DNA of 64,000 nucleotides, taken from positions 186,001 to 250,000 of the forward strand of contig NZ_BBYG01000017.1 of assembly GCF_001184025.1 (NCBI RefSeq), written 5' to 3'. Of this stretch, positions 43,093 to 52,035 are shown one piece after another. Source of the stretch: Streptomyces maremycinicus (GTDB lineage Bacteria; Actinomycetota; Actinomycetes; Streptomycetales; Streptomycetaceae). Within the stretch, counting starts at the first letter, position 1; each line of letters begins with the position of its first letter. Under the pieces are notes generated by a model, which did not search any database, was not told the origin of the DNA, and was given only the letters and a program-made list of their open reading frames with translations. The translations under genes were made by a program, and so were the position numbers.

Positions 43093-43298
43093 GAACCCAC
43101 TGTCGGCCTGTTCCGGTCCGTCCGCGATGTGTGCTGTGCCACCTGGTGGAACCAATCTCCCGGTCCACGACGTTTTCCGGGGTACACGCGCGCGTGGCTG
43201 GTTCGCACGTTCACCCGCGCGTGATCGATGGGTAGCTGATCACTGGCCCCTTCCCGCACGTACTCACCGACCAGGGGTTCCAAGAGAAAGGCGGCCGC

Positions 43299-44483
43299 GT
43301 GGACCTGCTCGACATCCTGCTGGTGCTGGTCATCCTGGCCTACGCCGGCTCCGGCTACCGGCGCGGACTGGTGGCCGGCTGTGTCTCGCTCGCCGGTTTC
43401 GTGGGCGGCGCGGTGATCGGCGTCTGGGTCCTGCCGTGGGTGATGGACCTGGTGACACCGGGGACCACGGCGGCGACGGTGACGGCGGTGGTCACGGTCC
43501 TCCTGCCCGCGGTGGCCGGGCACGAGCTGGCGGGCCGGCTGGCGCTGCGGCTGCGGCGGGAGCTGGACCGCGGGCCGCTCAGGGTGGCCGACGGGGTCGG
43601 CGGAGCGGCGGCGAACGCGGTGGCGGTGCTGATCGTGGCGTGGGTGGCGGCGAGCGTGCTGGGCGCGTCCTCGTCCCCGGTGGTCACCTCGTCCATACGG
43701 GACTCCCGGCTGCTGGGAGCCGTGCAGGACGCGATGCCGGACACCACGCCCACCTGGTTCGCGCGCGCCACCTCGGCGCTGACCGAGGCGGGTTTCCCGC
43801 AGGTCTTCAACCCCTTCGAGAACGAGTCGACGGCCGAGGTCGCCAAGCCCACCGGCGACAGCGTCACCGCGAGCGCGACCGAGGCGGCCAAGCTGAGCAC
43901 GGTGAAGATCGAGGGCGTGGCGGGCGACCAGGGCCGTGAGGGCAGCGGCTTCGTGTACGCGAGCGAGCATGTGATGACCAACGCGCACGTGGTGGCGGGC
44001 ATCGACGACCCGACCGTACGGATCGGCGGTGTGGGCCGGTCGTACGACGCGCGCGTGGTGCTCTTCGACCCGGACAAGGACGTGGCCGTGCTGTACGTGC
44101 CGGACCTGAGGGCGCCCGTCCTGGGTTTCGACGACGACGCCTCGCGCGGTGACTCGGCGGTCGTCGCCGGCTATCCGCAGGACGGCGATCTGAACCTCCA
44201 GGCGGCGACGGTCGCGAACCGGGTGAAGGCGACCGGCCGGAACATCTACAACGACGAGATCGTCACCCGGGAGATCTACTCGATCCGCTCCACCGTGCGG
44301 CCCGGCAACTCGGGCGGCCCGCTGCTGACCACAGCGGGCCGGGTCTACGGCGTCGTCTTCGCCCGCTCCACCTCCGACGACGAGACGGGGTACGTGCTCA
44401 CGGCGGACGAGGTGGCCGGCGACGCCCGGCGGGCGGCGAAGGCGACGGAACAGGTGGACACGGGCCGTCTGGCGACCTCCTGA
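43299..44483 (+). CDS. MarP-like membrane serine protease (CvpA plus trypsin-like domain)
   Basis: 394 aa. Residues 1-130: four membrane helices of the CvpA type (MDLLDILLVLVILAYAGSGY, GGAVIGVWVLPW). Residues 190-385: chymotrypsin-fold protease with triad His (VMTNAHVV), Asp (FDPDKDVAVL) and Ser (RPGNSGGPLL), facing outward. Same layout as mycobacterial MarP, which protects against acid and oxidative stress and activates the cell-wall hydrolase RipA. GTG 43299 has AAAGG about 9 bases upstream. A divergent peptidoglycan amidase next door fits a wall-maintenance role. Confidence 0.92.
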   Translation: MDLLDILLVLVILAYAGSGYRRGLVAGCVSLAGFVGGAVIGVWVLPWVMDLVTPGTTAATVTAVVTVLLPAVAGHELAGRLALRLRRELDRGPLRVADGVGGAAANAVAVLIVAWVAASVLGASSSPVVTSSIRDSRLLGAVQDAMPDTTPTWFARATSALTEAGFPQVFNPFENESTAEVAKPTGDSVTASATEAAKLSTVKIEGVAGDQGREGSGFVYASEHVMTNAHVVAGIDDPTVRIGGVGRSYDARVVLFDPDKDVAVLYVPDLRAPVLGFDDDASRGDSAVVAGYPQDGDLNLQAATVANRVKATGRNIYNDEIVTREIYSIRSTVRPGNSGGPLLTTAGRVYGVVFARSTSDDETGYVLTADEVAGDARRAAKATEQVDTGRLATS

Positions 44484-44576
44484 GCCCGCGCGGAGGCCGT
44501 ACGTAGCGCGGCGCGGCGCGGGGCCATGGCGCGGGGCGGGGGCCGGTGCCCGGTGCGGAGGCCGTGGCGCGGGGCG

Positions 44577-45074
44577 TTACAGCGGGCGCCCCATGAACAC
44601 GTCGTCCACGTACTCCCCGCCCAGCAGGAACTCCTCCGGCAGCACGCCCTCCACCACGAACCCCTCGGACTCGTAGAGCCGCCGGGCGGGGGCGTTGTGG
44701 CCGAGGACGCGCAGGGTGATCCGGCGGGCGCCCTGTCGGCGGGCCTCGTCCAGGGCGGCGCGGATCAGCGCCCGTCCGACGCCCCGGCCGCGCCCCTCGT
44801 CGAGGACGGCCAGGCCCTGTATCTGCCGGACGTGCGCGTTGCAGGCGAGCGGGGTGGGCGGGGCGAGGCGGACGTAGCCGATGACCCGGTCGTCCACCTC
44901 GGCGACCAGGTAGTCCTCGGGGACATGGCGGTCGTCGAAGAAGGGGCCGTACGGCGGCACCGGCTCGGGCATGACCGCGTGCAGGGTGGACCAGGTCAGC
45001 CGGTCGACGAGGGCCAGCGCCTCGGCGTCGGCGGGTCGTGCGGTGCGGATACGGGGTGCGGAAGGTCCGGGCAT
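44577..45074 (-). CDS. GNAT-family N-acetyltransferase
   Basis: 165 aa. Acetyl-CoA pyrophosphate loop DEGRGRGVGRALI, preceded by IQGLAVL and followed by LRVLGHNAPARRLYESEGF, which is classic GNAT order. ATG 45074 is preferred to GTG 45083 because AAGGTG then lies 6-7 bases upstream. Substrate unknown; small molecules or protein N-termini are both possible. The 93-base gap to the convergent protease gene is filled with GC-rich direct repeats. Confidence 0.9.
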   Translation of the reverse strand: MPGPSAPRIRTARPADAEALALVDRLTWSTLHAVMPEPVPPYGPFFDDRHVPEDYLVAEVDDRVIGYVRLAPPTPLACNAHVRQIQGLAVLDEGRGRGVGRALIRAALDEARRQGARRITLRVLGHNAPARRLYESEGFVVEGVLPEEFLLGGEYVDDVFMGRPL

Positions 45075-45145
45075 GGCCGTCACCTTATGGCGGGGCGGCG
45101 GCGACCGGACCGGGGTTTTCCCCGGCCACGGGGCAGGATGGCGGC

Positions 45146-46039
45146 ATGGAACGTGAGCGAATCGCGGTGGCCGGTGCGTCCGGCCTGATCGGCAGCGCCC
45201 TGGTGCGGTCTCTGACCGCGGACGGGCACGAGGTGGTGCGCCTGGTGCGCCGTGCGCCCCAGGGCGCGGACGAGGTGCGCTGGGACCCCGAGCACGGGCG
45301 GGTGGACACGGCGGGTCTCGCCGGGTGCGACGCCGTGGTCAATCTGGCCGGGGCGGGGGTCGGCGACCGGCGCTGGAGCGAGGAGTACAAGAAGCGGATC
45401 CACGACAGCCGGGTCAACGGGACGACGGCGCTGGCGAAGGCCGTGGCCTCGCTCGACGAACGGCCGCGGGTGTTCGTGAACGGCAGCGCGATGGGTCTGT
45501 ACGGCGAGACGGGCGACCGGGTCGTGGACGAGGACTCGCCCGCCGGGACCGGCTTCCTGCCGGAACTGTGCGTGGAGTGGGAGGCGGCCGCGGGCCCCGC
45601 CCGGGAAGCGGGTGTCCGTACGGTCTTCACCCGGACCGGGCTGGTCGTGGCGCGCGGCGGCGGGGCCTGGGGCAAGCTGTTCCCCCTCTTCAAGGCCGGG
45701 CTCGGCGGGCGGATGGGCGACGGCCGGCAGTACTGGTCGTACATCGCCCTGCACGACGAGGTGGCGGCGATCCGGCATCTGCTCGCCCGGGACGACCTGT
45801 CGGGTCCGTTCAACCTGACCGCGCCCGAGCCGCTGCCGAACCGTGAGATCACCGAGGCGATGGGGCGCGTGCTGCGCCGGCCGACGCTGTTCGCGGTGCC
45901 GGCGCCGGTACTGCGCTCGGTGCTGGGCGAGATGGCCGGGGACGTGCTGGGGAGCGCGCGGGTGGTGCCGAAGCGACTGCTGGAGTCCGGGTTCACCTTC
46001 GCGTTCCCCGGGATCGAGGACGCCATCCGGGCAGCGTGA
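45146..46039 (+). CDS. TIGR01777-family NAD(P)-dependent epimerase/dehydratase-like protein
   Basis: 297 aa, Rossmann fold: nucleotide-binding VAGASGLIGSALVR, family blocks VVNLAGAGVGDRRW and FVNGSAMGLYG, SDR-type YGETGDRVVDE region, and C-terminal GFTFAFPGIEDAI with DUF1731-like FAVPAPVLRSVLGEMA. Related to SulA/YfcH proteins, whose substrate is unknown. ATG 45146 follows CAGGAT by 6 bases, which could be either a ribosome-binding site (AGGA) or a -10 box. Confidence 0.9.
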   Translation: MERERIAVAGASGLIGSALVRSLTADGHEVVRLVRRAPQGADEVRWDPEHGRVDTAGLAGCDAVVNLAGAGVGDRRWSEEYKKRIHDSRVNGTTALAKAVASLDERPRVFVNGSAMGLYGETGDRVVDEDSPAGTGFLPELCVEWEAAAGPAREAGVRTVFTRTGLVVARGGGAWGKLFPLFKAGLGGRMGDGRQYWSYIALHDEVAAIRHLLARDDLSGPFNLTAPEPLPNREITEAMGRVLRRPTLFAVPAPVLRSVLGEMAGDVLGSARVVPKRLLESGFTFAFPGIEDAIRAA

Positions 46040-46200
46040 TCCTTCACGTGACCGCATGCGACCGTCGTGCGACCGTGCACGGTCCATGCGCGACTGTTCC
46101 TGACCGATCACGGCCCTAACCTCGACCCGAACTCGGGTATCCGGGACGGCTGTTGGGGGCATGACGTCTCCACCGGCCGCGCAACCTCGAGGAGGGGCAC

Positions 46201-47619
46201 GTGCTTGAGCCCGCGTACCAGGCAGACGTCGTCGTGGTGGGAGCCGGAGTCGCCGGACTCTCCGCCGCGCACCGACTGGCCAGCGCAGGAGTAACGACCG
46301 CAGTCCTGGAGGCCGCCCAGTGCGTCGGCGGCCGCATGTCGACGGAGAAGGTCGACGGGTTCCGGCTCGACCGGATCGGACAGCTGCTGTCCACGGCCTA
46401 TCCGGAACTGGCCCTGACACCGGGGCTGGACGCGCTCACCCTGCGTCCGTTCGCGCCGGGGGTGCTGCTGCACAGCGACGGGCGCCATCACCGCGCGGGC
46501 GCGCAGGCGGGCGCGGGGAGCGCAAGGGGCGCATTGCACGCCGTACGCGCCCTGGCGAGCGTTCCCCGGCCCGGCGCGCTGCCCAGGCCGCGCGCCGGCG
46601 GCTCCCCGGCCGCGCAGGTGCGGCCGGCGCCGCCGCCCAGGGTCCGGGCGGGCGCGCCGCTGGGCACCGCCGTGGACCAGGCCCGGCTGGGCGCCGCGCT
46701 CACCCGGCTCGCGGTCACCCCCGCCGAACGGCTGATGCGCCGCCCGGAGGCGCCGGCCGCCCAGGCCCTCGCCGCCCGCGGGCTGCCCGCCCGCACGATC
46801 GACGGCTTCCTGCGTCCGCTGCTCGCCGCGCTGCTCTGCGACCCGGACCTCACCACCTCCAGCCGGTGCGCGGACCTGGCGCTGCGCGCCTTCGCGGCCG
46901 GCCGACTGTCCCTGCCGGAGGGCGGGGCCGAGGTGCTGCCCGAGCTGCTCGCGCGGACGCTGCCGCCGGGCACCGTGCACACGGGAGTGCGGGTCACCTC
47001 GGTCTCCACGACCTCGGTGACCACCGCCGAGCACGGCGAGTTCCGCTGCCGTGCCGTGCTGGTCGCCACCGACGCGCGCACCGCGGCGGAGCTGCTGCCC
47101 GGGCTGCGGGTGCCCGACTTCCATCCCGTGACGGTCGTCCACCACACGACGGACGACCCGCCCGAGACCGGTGCGTCGCTGCTCCTCGACGCCGACCGGG
47201 GCGGGCCGGTCGCGCACACGGCCGTGGTCAGCCGGGTCGACCCCGCCCGCGCGCCCGCGGGACGCGCGCTGATCTCCACCACGGTCCTCGGCACTCCGCC
47301 GCCGGGCGTCGACACCGCCGTCCGCGTGCATCTGTCCCGGCTGTACGGCACCTCGACCGCGCGCTGGGAGACGCTGGCCGTGCATCACACCGCCGAGGCC
47401 GTCCCGGCGATGCGGGCGCCGCACGATCTGCGGCGGGCGGTGCGGTTGCTGGCCGGCCTGTACGTGTGCGGGGACCACCGGGACACCAGCACCGTGCAGG
47501 GCGCGCTGCACTCGGCGCACCGGGCCGCGGCGGCGATCGTCTCCGATCTCGGCGCCGCCGGTTCCCTGCACGCCGCCGATCCGGCCCCGAGGGCCCGCCA
47601 GGAGCAGGCGGCGGCCTGA
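46201..47619 (+). CDS. FAD-dependent amine oxidase-family protein
   Basis: 472 aa. N-terminal FAD-binding VVVVGAGVAGLSAAHRL and EAAQCVGGRMST, then a substrate domain, and the C-terminal FAD block LAGLYVCGDHRDTSTVQGAL with RAAAAIVSDL. Related to protoporphyrinogen/monoamine oxidases and phytoene-desaturase-like proteins. Excellent GAGGAGGGG site before GTG 46201. Substrate cannot be told. A Pro/Arg/Ala-rich, presumably flexible stretch lies near residues 118-160. Confidence 0.88.
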   Translation: MLEPAYQADVVVVGAGVAGLSAAHRLASAGVTTAVLEAAQCVGGRMSTEKVDGFRLDRIGQLLSTAYPELALTPGLDALTLRPFAPGVLLHSDGRHHRAGAQAGAGSARGALHAVRALASVPRPGALPRPRAGGSPAAQVRPAPPPRVRAGAPLGTAVDQARLGAALTRLAVTPAERLMRRPEAPAAQALAARGLPARTIDGFLRPLLAALLCDPDLTTSSRCADLALRAFAAGRLSLPEGGAEVLPELLARTLPPGTVHTGVRVTSVSTTSVTTAEHGEFRCRAVLVATDARTAAELLPGLRVPDFHPVTVVHHTTDDPPETGASLLLDADRGGPVAHTAVVSRVDPARAPAGRALISTTVLGTPPPGVDTAVRVHLSRLYGTSTARWETLAVHHTAEAVPAMRAPHDLRRAVRLLAGLYVCGDHRDTSTVQGALHSAHRAAAAIVSDLGAAGSLHAADPAPRARQEQAAA

Positions 47620-47670
47620 CCGCCCGCCCCCGGGGGTTCCGCGACCGGAGCCCTCCGCCCCCGGACCCCT

Positions 47671-47710
47671 TCGGCCCTGAACGGGCCTCGTACTCGATCG
47701 CCGGACGGGC
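47671..47710. repeat. Dispersed Streptomyces intergenic repeat, type B copy 2
   Basis: Block beginning TCGGCCCTGAACGGGCCTCG, 33/36 identical to 18486-18521, in the 163-base gap between two convergent genes. GGCCC-tgaac-GGGCC inside it is a small hairpin and may help terminate either gene. Confidence 0.65.
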
Positions 47711-47782
47711 CGAAGTGCCCGACCGGGACAGGTGGTGGGCACAGGCCGGGTCCGGGGGGCGGCCCCGGCCGGGGCGGAGGTC

Positions 47783-49315
47783 TCAGCCCAGGGCCGAGAC
47801 CTTGTCGCGGTAGGTGCGGGCCGGGGCCGCGTCCTTGTACGGCTCCAGCCTGCGCTCGAAGTCCCGGACGTACTCCAGGGCCCGTACGGACCGCATCTCC
47901 GCGGCCTGCCCGGCCGCCTCCGCCGCCAGCTGGCAGGCCTGGTCGAGCTCCCCGAGGCCGAGCCGGGCTGAGGCGAGGACGACCCGACAGAACACCCGGC
48001 TGCGGGCGTGCGCGGCGGGCCGCAGCTGGAGGGAGCGTTCGGCGTGCTGGGCCGCCGCCCGGAACTGCTGGAGGTCGCGGTGGCAGTGCCCGAACTCGTC
48101 GGCGAGCTGCGCCTCGTCGAAGAAGCGCGCCCAGTGCGGCACCTCGTCGCCGGACTTGGCCGCCTCCAGCGCGCGTTCGGCCCGGACCAGGGCGGCGGTC
48201 GAGGCACGCACCTCGCCGAGCACCCCGTGCCCGCGCGCCTCCGCCGAGTGCAGCAGCGCCTGCACGACGGCCGGGGCGCCCGTGCCGACCCCCTGCTGGG
48301 CCACCCGCGCGAGCTGCACGGCCTCGCGCCCGTGGCCGAGATAGACGGCCTGGCGGCTCATGGTGACGAGGACGAAGGAGCCGTACGCCCGGTCGCCGGC
48401 CGCCTGGGAGAGGCGCAGGGCCTGGACGAAGTAGCGCTGGGCCAGGCCGTGCGCGGCGATGTCGAAGGAGGTCCAGCCCGCGAGGCGGGTCAGGTCGGCG
48501 GCCGCGCCGAACAGCCGGCGGCCGGTCTGCTCGCTGTAGGCGCCCCGCAGCATCGGCTCGCACTCGTGCTCCAGGTAGCGCACGAGGGCCTGGCGGGCGT
48601 GGCCGCCGCCGTACCGGTCGTCGAGGGTGCGGAAGAGTTCGCCCACCGAGCGCAGCGCGGAGATGTCACCGCCGGTGACCCGCTGGCCGAGGCCCCGGTC
48701 ACCTCCCCGGTCCCCGCCCTGGCCGCGCTGCCGGGGGACGGCCGCCGGCCCCGGCAGCAGCTGGGCCGGCGCTGCCACGAGCGGCGCGGAGGCGGGCTGC
48801 TGGGGCGCGGCGGGCCGGGGCGCCGAGCGACCCTGGACGGGCACCCGGGCGGTGGGCTCGCTGCGGGCCACCTTCTCGTCGGCCCGTCCGATCAGCCAGT
48901 CACGGCTGGGTACGACCAGTCCCGCCGGGGTGAAGGCGATCTTGCGGAGCTCGGCGTGGCTGCCGGAGTCCTTGCGCCACAGGCCGCCGACGATGTCGAT
49001 GGCCTCCTCGGGGGTGCCGGCGAACTCCAGACCCGCGTAGACGGGGGCGCAGGCGTCCAGGCCGAGGTCCTGGGCGGTGAGGCGACGGCCCAGGCGCCGG
49101 GTGAAGACCTCGGCGATGAGCGCGGGGGTGGTGCCCCGGGGCTGCTGCCCACGCAGCCACCGGGTGACGGACGTCTTGTCGTATCTGAGGTCCAGCCCGT
49201 GCTCGAGACCGAGCTGATCGACACGACGGGCCAGTCCCGCGTTGGAGAAGCCCGCTTCTGCGATGAGCGCGGCTAGCTGGCGGTTGGGCGTGCGCTGCGC
49301 GGGTCGTTCCGTCAT
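47783..49315 (-). CDS. NsdA-like transcriptional regulator with helical (TPR-like) C-terminus
   Basis: 510 aa. N-terminal HTH-like region (about 10-75: NRQLAALIAEAGFSNAGLAR, DKTSVTRWLRGQQPRG) of the type found in NsdA and related Streptomyces regulators of development and antibiotic production; a Pro/Ala/Gln linker (about 160-205); then about 300 residues of alpha-helical repeats (ALRLSQAAGDRAYGSFVLVT, QHAERSLQLRPAAHARSRVF). ATG 49315. Divergent from lipB, but there is no reason to link it to lipoate. Whether this copy acts in differentiation is inference. Confidence 0.82.
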   Translation of the reverse strand: MTERPAQRTPNRQLAALIAEAGFSNAGLARRVDQLGLEHGLDLRYDKTSVTRWLRGQQPRGTTPALIAEVFTRRLGRRLTAQDLGLDACAPVYAGLEFAGTPEEAIDIVGGLWRKDSGSHAELRKIAFTPAGLVVPSRDWLIGRADEKVARSEPTARVPVQGRSAPRPAAPQQPASAPLVAAPAQLLPGPAAVPRQRGQGGDRGGDRGLGQRVTGGDISALRSVGELFRTLDDRYGGGHARQALVRYLEHECEPMLRGAYSEQTGRRLFGAAADLTRLAGWTSFDIAAHGLAQRYFVQALRLSQAAGDRAYGSFVLVTMSRQAVYLGHGREAVQLARVAQQGVGTGAPAVVQALLHSAEARGHGVLGEVRASTAALVRAERALEAAKSGDEVPHWARFFDEAQLADEFGHCHRDLQQFRAAAQHAERSLQLRPAAHARSRVFCRVVLASARLGLGELDQACQLAAEAAGQAAEMRSVRALEYVRDFERRLEPYKDAAPARTYRDKVSALG

Positions 49316-49560
49316 CTGCGGTGCGGTCTCCTGCCTCCCGGGCCTTTGACGTGCCCGGATGAAGTGCCCTGCTGCTGTGAGCAGCCCTTTTGGCCTCGTG
49401 AACGGCGCGAATGTAGCGGAGCGTAAGCAGCCGGTCGCACATATCGACGTTCATTCATCCGATCGTGTGAGGATTGACCCCAGGGCTGACGCGAAGCGCG
49501 CGGACGTACAGTGGCTTGGGCGCTCGACGCGCCTGACGACTTTCCAGGGAGGCGCTTGCC

Positions 49561-50358
49561 GTGAGCGAGCTGCGGTTCGTGCGGATGGGGTTCGGCGGGG
49601 ACGCCGTCGAGTACCGGGAGGCGTGGGACGAGCAACGCCGCGTGCACGCGGCACGGTTCACCGACGAGGTCCCGGACACCGTGCTGCTCCTGGAGCACCC
49701 GCCGGTGTACACCGCGGGCCGGCGCACCACCGACGACGAGCGCCCGCTGGACGGCACCCCCGTCGTGGACGTGGACCGCGGCGGCAAGATCACCTGGCAC
49801 GGGCCGGGCCAGCTCGTGGGGTACCCGATCCTGAAGCTGCCGCGGCCGGTGGACGTCGTGGCCCATGTGCGACGCCTGGAGGACGCCCTCATCCGCACGT
49901 GCGCGGAGTTCGGGCTCGAGACCTCCCGGGTGGAGGGCCGCAGCGGGGTGTGGGTGCTCGGCGACCCGGTGGAGCGGCGTCCGTCGCTCGGCGGCCTGTC
50001 GCTGGACTTCGACCCCCGGCTCACCGACGAGGAGTTCGATCCGCGGCTGAACGGGCCGGAGTACGCCCCCTCGAACGCGGGCCAGCGGCGCGAGGACCGC
50101 AAGATCGCGGCGATCGGCATCCGGGTCGCCAAGGGCGTCACGATGCACGGCTTCGCGCTCAACGTGAACCCGGACAACAAGTGGTTCGACCGGATCATCC
50201 CGTGCGGGATCCGGGACGCGGGGGTCGCCTCGCTGGCCGACGAGCTGGGCCGGGAGATCACGATCGACGAGGTGCTGCCGGTCGTGGAGCGGCACCTGAA
50301 GGACGTCCTCGAGAACGCGGAACCGAAGCCGCGGGAGATCGAGAAGGCGACCGCCTGA
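49561..50358 (+). CDS. lipB: Octanoyl-[acyl carrier protein]:protein octanoyltransferase
   Basis: 265 aa. Moves octanoate from ACP to lipoyl domains. Seen: LLEHPPVYTAGRR, the RGGKITWHGPGQLVGYPI block, the catalytic lysine in RKIAAIGIRV and cysteine in IIPCGIRDAGVASL, with HGFALNVN between. GTG 49561 has GGGAGG 9 bases upstream. lipA follows after 116 bases with a hairpin between. Serves the lipoyl domains of sucB and related E2 proteins and GcvH. Confidence 0.95.
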   Translation: MSELRFVRMGFGGDAVEYREAWDEQRRVHAARFTDEVPDTVLLLEHPPVYTAGRRTTDDERPLDGTPVVDVDRGGKITWHGPGQLVGYPILKLPRPVDVVAHVRRLEDALIRTCAEFGLETSRVEGRSGVWVLGDPVERRPSLGGLSLDFDPRLTDEEFDPRLNGPEYAPSNAGQRREDRKIAAIGIRVAKGVTMHGFALNVNPDNKWFDRIIPCGIRDAGVASLADELGREITIDEVLPVVERHLKDVLENAEPKPREIEKATA

Positions 50359-50415
50359 CCGGGAATGCGCCCCCAGCCCCTGAGGTTGGCCTCACAGCAG
50401 AACCCGGTAAACACG

Positions 50416-50435
50416 GGCGTACCCTGGTGTACGCC
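50416..50435 (+). promoter_or_regulatory. Inverted repeat between lipB and lipA
   Basis: GGCGTAC-cctggt-GTACGCC, a perfect 7-bp repeat with a 6-base spacer, about 40 bases before the lipA start. Either an operator or an mRNA hairpin that tunes lipA relative to lipB. Confidence 0.4.
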
Positions 50436-50474
50436 GAAGAATCGAAAGTCTACGCAGACAGGCAGGGAGCCGAC

Positions 50475-51440
50475 GTGTCCGCAGTCGCACCCGACGGACG
50501 CAAGATGCTGCGCCTGGAGGTCCGCAACAGCCAGACCCCCATCGAGCGCAAGCCCGATTGGATCAAGACCCGGGCGAAAATGGGTCCCGAGTACACCAAG
50601 ATGCAGAACCTCGTGAAGAGCGAGGGCCTGCACACCGTGTGCCAGGAAGCCGGCTGCCCCAACATCTACGAGTGCTGGGAAGACCGCGAGGCCACCTTCC
50701 TGATCGGTGGCGACCAGTGCACGCGGCGCTGCGACTTCTGCCAGATCGACACCGGCAAGCCCGAGGCGCTGGACCGGGACGAGCCGCGGCGCGTCGGTGA
50801 GTCCGTCGTCACGATGGACCTGAACTACGCCACCATCACCGGCGTCGCCCGCGACGACCTGGCGGACGGTGGGGCGTGGCTCTACGCCGAGACCGTCCGG
50901 CAGATCCACGCGCAGACCGCCGAGCGGGAGGCCGGGCGCACCAAGGTCGAACTGCTCGCCCCCGACTTCAACGCCGTTCCGGAGCAGCTGGCGGAGGTCT
51001 TCTCCTCCCGGCCCGAGGTCTTCGCGCACAACGTGGAGACCGTCCCGCGGATCTTCAAGCGGATCCGGCCCGGCTTCCGTTACGAGCGCTCGCTGGGCGT
51101 CATCACGGCGGCCCGCGACTACGGGCTCGTCACCAAGTCGAACCTGATCCTCGGCATGGGCGAGACGCGCGAGGAGGTCAGCGAGGCGCTTCGGCAGCTG
51201 CACGAGGCCGGCTGCGAGCTGGTCACCATCACGCAGTACCTGCGGCCCTCCGTGCGGCACCACCCGGTGGAGCGCTGGGTCAAGCCGCACGAGTTCGTGG
51301 AGCTGAAGGAGGAGGCCGACCAGATCGGCTTCTCCGGCGTGATGTCGGGCCCGCTGGTACGGTCCTCCTACCGTGCCGGGCGCCTGTACCAGATGGCCGT
51401 CGAGAAGCGCGGCGCGTTCATCGCCTCGCAGGCCGTCTGA
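50475..51440 (+). CDS. lipA: Lipoyl synthase (radical SAM)
   Basis: 321 aa. Inserts two sulfurs into protein-bound octanoyl groups. Auxiliary cluster cysteines in VCQEAGCPNIYECW; radical-SAM CxxxCxxC in CTRRCDFCQI; C-terminal RSSYRAG provides the conserved serine ligand. GTG 50475 has GGGAG 5-6 bases upstream and gives the standard length; the upstream reading includes lipB's frame-shifted shadow and is dropped. Confidence 0.96.
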   Translation: MSAVAPDGRKMLRLEVRNSQTPIERKPDWIKTRAKMGPEYTKMQNLVKSEGLHTVCQEAGCPNIYECWEDREATFLIGGDQCTRRCDFCQIDTGKPEALDRDEPRRVGESVVTMDLNYATITGVARDDLADGGAWLYAETVRQIHAQTAEREAGRTKVELLAPDFNAVPEQLAEVFSSRPEVFAHNVETVPRIFKRIRPGFRYERSLGVITAARDYGLVTKSNLILGMGETREEVSEALRQLHEAGCELVTITQYLRPSVRHHPVERWVKPHEFVELKEEADQIGFSGVMSGPLVRSSYRAGRLYQMAVEKRGAFIASQAV

Positions 51441-51756
51441 CGCGACGTCAGCCCCCTTGCGCCGTACGGCCGCAGGCCGACTGTGTGAACTCGCGCACAA
51501 GGTATTACCCGCCAGTAGTGACCGATATGACGCGGCCCCGGCCGTCCTCGCAGATGAGGGCGTACGCCGGGGTCGCGTCAGCGTTTCGGCCCTGCGCATC
51601 AAGGCTTCATTCGTGTTTGACCGGTCGGTCACGCCCTGGTAACACCAAACAGTGACGCTGGTATCACGTCACGTGCAGCACGCCTTCCGGCACCACGCTT
51701 TCCCGCACCGCCCAGCCCTGCCCCGTACCCGAAGCCGTCCGAGGGGGACACCCACC
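51441..51756. other. 316-base non-coding gap after lipA
   Basis: No convincing gene. Contains CACGT-c-ACGTG (51665-51675), a perfect short palindrome, and several GTNAC-like motifs (GGTCAC, GTAAC, GTGAC) between 51627 and 51655. It is the likely promoter region of the small downstream gene. Confidence 0.4.
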
Positions 51757-51957
51757 ATGCAGGCCGCGCCCGTTCGCGCCACCGCGATCCCGACCTTCAG
51801 CACCGCACTGCGCGCCGTCGAGTCGCTGCTCATGAGCAGCGGCCAGCGCACCGCCCGTCGCAACGCCTGGACCTCCGTCCTCGAGGACCGCCGTCGCGCC
51901 AAGGACCGGGTCGAGGCGCAGCGCGTCCTCGAAGCGGTCACCTCCGGCCGCCCCTGA
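51757..51957 (+). CDS. Small conserved hypothetical protein (66 aa)
   Basis: Basic, helical protein: MQAAPVRATAIPTFSTALRA, then RRNAWTSVLEDRRRAKDRVE. ATG 51757 has a GAGGGGG purine run about 10 bases upstream. Codon pattern is that of a real gene. No membrane span or motif. Between lipA and the DUF4191 gene on the same strand; I recall short proteins of this kind at the same place in other streptomycetes. Confidence 0.65.
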   Translation: MQAAPVRATAIPTFSTALRAVESLLMSSGQRTARRNAWTSVLEDRRRAKDRVEAQRVLEAVTSGRP

Positions 51958-52035
51958 CCCACCCCCTCCCCGCACTCCCCACACCTCCCCCTCCTGCCGT
52001 CGTAGGCACTTCCGAGGCCACGTAGACTTCGTGGC

